Source of the DNA: Apostichopus californicus
Taxonomy: Eukaryota > Echinodermata > Holothuroidea > Aspidochirotida > Stichopodidae
DNA: 33,008 nucleotides
Direction: 5' to 3'
Assembly (NCBI GenBank): GCA_020650975.1
Contig: JAIPMN010019391.1
Location: 1 to 33,008 of the forward strand
Part shown: positions 30,617 to 33,008 of the stretch, in pieces
How positions within the stretch are numbered: the first letter of the stretch is position 1
How the letters are laid out: every line of letters starts with the position of its first letter
Translations under genes and position numbers: made by a program
The notes under the pieces: generated by a model
Databases searched by the model: none
Told to the model about the DNA's origin: nothing
The model's input: only the letters and a program-made list of their open reading frames with translations

Positions 30617-31681
30617 GTATGTTTCTTTACCATCATTGCGTGTTGACGTATTACTGATTATTTGAAAGTTCTATAAAAATTGATGACTCATTTGACACCC
30701 TAGTTGATCAGTTTAAGGACAGATAGGGGACACTGACAAGGGCTCTCGTCAAACATGATTTATAATATCCATAGCATGTATCGCTTTTGAAACTATGTTT
30801 TGTTGATAGCCGTCGTGATGCGAAATTTTGACGTTACATTGATTAGTAACGTCACATGGACAGGAGCAGTTTAGCATTATGAAATTAATTATTAAAAGAA
30901 AACAATTGCTGATTGTTATAGCAAGAAACGAGGCTCTCCGCGGATCCCACTACAAAATAGCTTTGTGTCAATTCGTCACTTTGCTTGACTGTGTGTATTT
31001 TAAATCAAAGTGAATTTCAGAATGGGAGCAGACTATAGAGGTATGAGCAGAATGTATACAAGCAGAACAAATCTTATTGTCATCTTCTAGACTCCCTGGC
31101 GATGGTACATTCTTTGTCCTAAATCGATATGCTCGTAAACATGCCCTGTTTTTACTTTTGTATTAAGACGTGGCATGCAATCAAGTATGAAAGGCATTCG
31201 TTGAGAATGCCTTGTGATCTTACGTCGATTGCAGAGAGCGGTGTGTTCAATTAATACTTTGTCTTGTCTTGAGGTGTGAATGATGTTCCTTTGAAACAAC
31301 TTAGGAATTTCTCTTGTGAGGACCAATGAATGGGTTTGAGGGAACAAGGTTGAGGTATTGACCAAATATAACAAAACCAAGGAGATGATAACTGCAATGA
31401 TTGTCTTACATAAACCTTTTGATAGAAGTTGTCTTATGCCTCACTGTAATAAGGAAAGTTTAAAGTCTGCCAAATCGGTCAATGTGATACTGACAGATTA
31501 AAAACCCATGAAACAAAAACTCGAGGAAACAGGTGCATATGTTCGGCACTTACGATCAGCTATGATATACCACGCTGGCAGTGTATAAGAAGCATCTTGG
31601 AACAACTGCATTCACTAATGAATTTTACTCTACTCAACCTCATGTTTTATAAACTAAAATTATTTATATTTTAAATGATAG
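30617..31681. other. Region after gene B short-tail exon
   Basis: No firm exon. A 97-codon minus-strand open frame (31087-31380) has a plausible protein composition, e.g. SQRMPFILDCMPRLNTKVKT, without start context or homology I recognise. Confidence 0.35.
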
Positions 31682-31728
31682 AACTTTGCAATGCCGAACC
31701 CACGTCGCAGAGCCCTGCAGGTCAACTG
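31682..31728 (+). CDS. Gene B alternative tail exon, long-tail model
   Basis: 47 nt, acceptor tattttaaatgatag, strong donor gtaagt. Joined to the TM exon it gives E then LCNAEPTSQSPAGQL and ends in phase 0, the same phase-1-to-0 switch made by exon T1 of gene A. A 20-nt rival at 31021-31040 (EWEQTIE, phase 1 to 0) also fits. Confidence 0.4.
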
Positions 31729-31840
31729 GTAAGTATAACAGCTTGGACAGTACGAAATAAGCATTAATGAAAAACACAACTAGAAGACAGATATGATAAA
31801 TCCAGCACCTGCCCGGACGCGAATATTTTTTTCCCAAACT

Positions 31841-32524
31841 GAACTGACACTGAAACTATTTCTTCGGTTCTGATTGGCTGTCAGCGAGCACGTGATATAC
31901 TTTAGTATTTAACATGGATCCCTCCATGCTCTGTCGATATCAGTATGATCAACACGAACATATTCAAGATATTCACATTAGCAACTTTCCAAAACTTTTG
32001 GTAGGTATATATGAACGAAAGTATATAGTGTTCTTAACACAATGAAGCAACTATTCCCAACTACTGCGCCCATAATAGGCAGTCCTCGATCGTTTGTTTA
32101 CTCGCTTGACTCCGCTCTACACAACACATGTAATGTAGCCTATTGTACTGTGTATAGTATACAACACAAAAAAAACACAGTGCATTTGTAATTGTATACA
32201 TGTATCCGATGTACATATGTACGAGGTGTTTGTGTACATTCGGAGTTGCGATACTTTTAGTTTTATAATCATTAATTCAAAATGTATTCAGTCAATGAAT
32301 CATGATAGGCCTAGTCGAATATGCAGTGGCCATGAAGACGGCGAGCGAGTGTGTGCCAGCCAGTGAGTGTACACAAAAAAGGAATTTGTCGATATGTCTG
32401 TGTCCTTTGACTTGTTAACTAGTTGTATATACCCGTATAACCTATACGTACGGAAACCTATACGGAAACCTATTGGCTCGCTGAGAGCCAATCAGAATCG
32501 AGGAAATTATTTCAGTGTCAGTTC
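31841..32524. repeat. Inverted repeat, 49-bp arms about 590 bp apart (possible MITE)
   Basis: 31841-31889 and 32476-32524 are reverse complements at 44 of 49 positions. Outer ends read gaactgacactgaaac; each arm holds an attgg/ccaat box. The 10-mer ctgcccggac flanks in direct orientation (31809-31818, 32526-32535), but on the left it stands 22 bp off the arm, so it is not a clean target duplication. Confidence 0.6.
31944..32000 (+). CDS. Weak candidate phase-0 exon
   Basis: 57 nt, acceptor ctctgtcgatatcag, donor gtaggt; open in phase 0 (YDQHEHIQDIHISNFPKLL). Size and phase match the tail exons of gene A, but it lies between the arms of an inverted repeat that may be a mobile element, so it may be chance. 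Confidence 0.25.
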
Positions 32525-33008
32525 GCTGCCCGGACAACATATCAGTAACGTGAATATGGGTAGTTACCAGCCTAAATGTACATGTTGGTGTTCGTTGTAA
32601 CCTGTAAAAGAAGAAGTATGAAAAAAACCATCAGGCTATCTCCTATAAATTACAGGATTGAAATAAAGATAATAATTGATAAGAAAACTCTTTATGCATG
32701 GTAGATATCACTTTTTTCATTTACGGACACGACCGAATTTTTGATCAAGTCTCAAATATGATATCATCGAGCCACATGTGTTTTAAGTTCTAGTAGTTTT
32801 ATATATTAATACTGTTCTTCCGGTAATAGAGATGAGTTTATTCCAATTAACGTAAAAAGACATATGCAGAATTTGTTATTTGATAGAATTTTCATATTTT
32901 TCTCTCTTATGACAAGAGTATTTTGATGTTGTATGGACTTTACAAAATACCTCTTGCTAGCTTATGTACATATATAATAGGATAATTCCTTTTCTGAGAC
33001 TAAAATAT
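32525..33008. other. Right edge, nothing identified
   Basis: AT-rich sequence. An acceptor-like site at 32656 opens no phase-0 exon. I see no gene, RNA or repeat. Confidence 0.4.

Noticed and set aside
1-33008. CRISPR array, tRNA, rRNA or bacterial operon signals
   Set aside because: Repeats present are minisatellite, segmental or transposon repeats; no cloverleaf, spacer pattern or Shine-Dalgarno context was seen.

Overview
This is eukaryotic, AT-rich, intron-rich genomic DNA from an animal. Divergent immunoglobulin-superfamily (IgSF) receptor genes, a decayed L1/Tx1-like LINE, minisatellites and a foldback DNA transposon suggest a marine invertebrate deuterostome, perhaps an echinoderm. 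The species call is inference; no rRNA, tRNA or organelle sequence is visible. Exons were found by reading GT-AG boundaries, codon phase and protein motifs by eye, and nothing was confirmed by search or transcript.

Layout. Two IgSF transmembrane receptor genes stand head to head around about 4 kb without coding sequence (17.1-21.1 kb). Gene A runs leftward from its signal-peptide exon (ATG at 17093) and leaves the window at base 1. Its exons encode a signal peptide, four Ig-like domains and a transmembrane segment (13.9 kb), then an unusually long cytoplasmic tail. The tail comprises about 28 tiny exons (27-90 nt), nearly all phase 0. Part of the tail lies in a four-fold tandem duplication of about 1.07 kb (7.9-12.2 kb), each unit carrying one lysine-rich and one acidic exon. 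Further left (0-7.7 kb) the exons each encode a 15-23 residue, mostly amphipathic helical segment, and many neighbouring pairs sum to 34-38 residues, as in alpha-hairpin repeat proteins.

Gene B runs rightward: signal peptide (21153), an Ig V-like domain, a 5.4 kb intron full of mobile DNA, three more Ig-like domains (27.3-29.3 kb), a transmembrane exon (29.7 kb) and an uncertain tail. The big intron holds a broken LINE (about 22.0-23.9 kb) and a 71-bp minisatellite split by a 2858-bp foldback transposon (24119-26976) with terminal inverted repeats and a TT target duplication.

How they may work together: both products look like cell-surface recognition receptors with one-domain-per-exon, phase-1 ectodomains. 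Gene A adds a modular tail that can be cut and pasted in frame, carrying four acidic dileucine sorting motifs and two ITIM-like tyrosine motifs. A three-fold GAAANN (IRF/ISRE-like) element lies between the genes. The most promising novelty is the tail of gene A: a receptor whose intracellular part is assembled from many symmetric micro-exons, with one cassette actively expanding and decaying.
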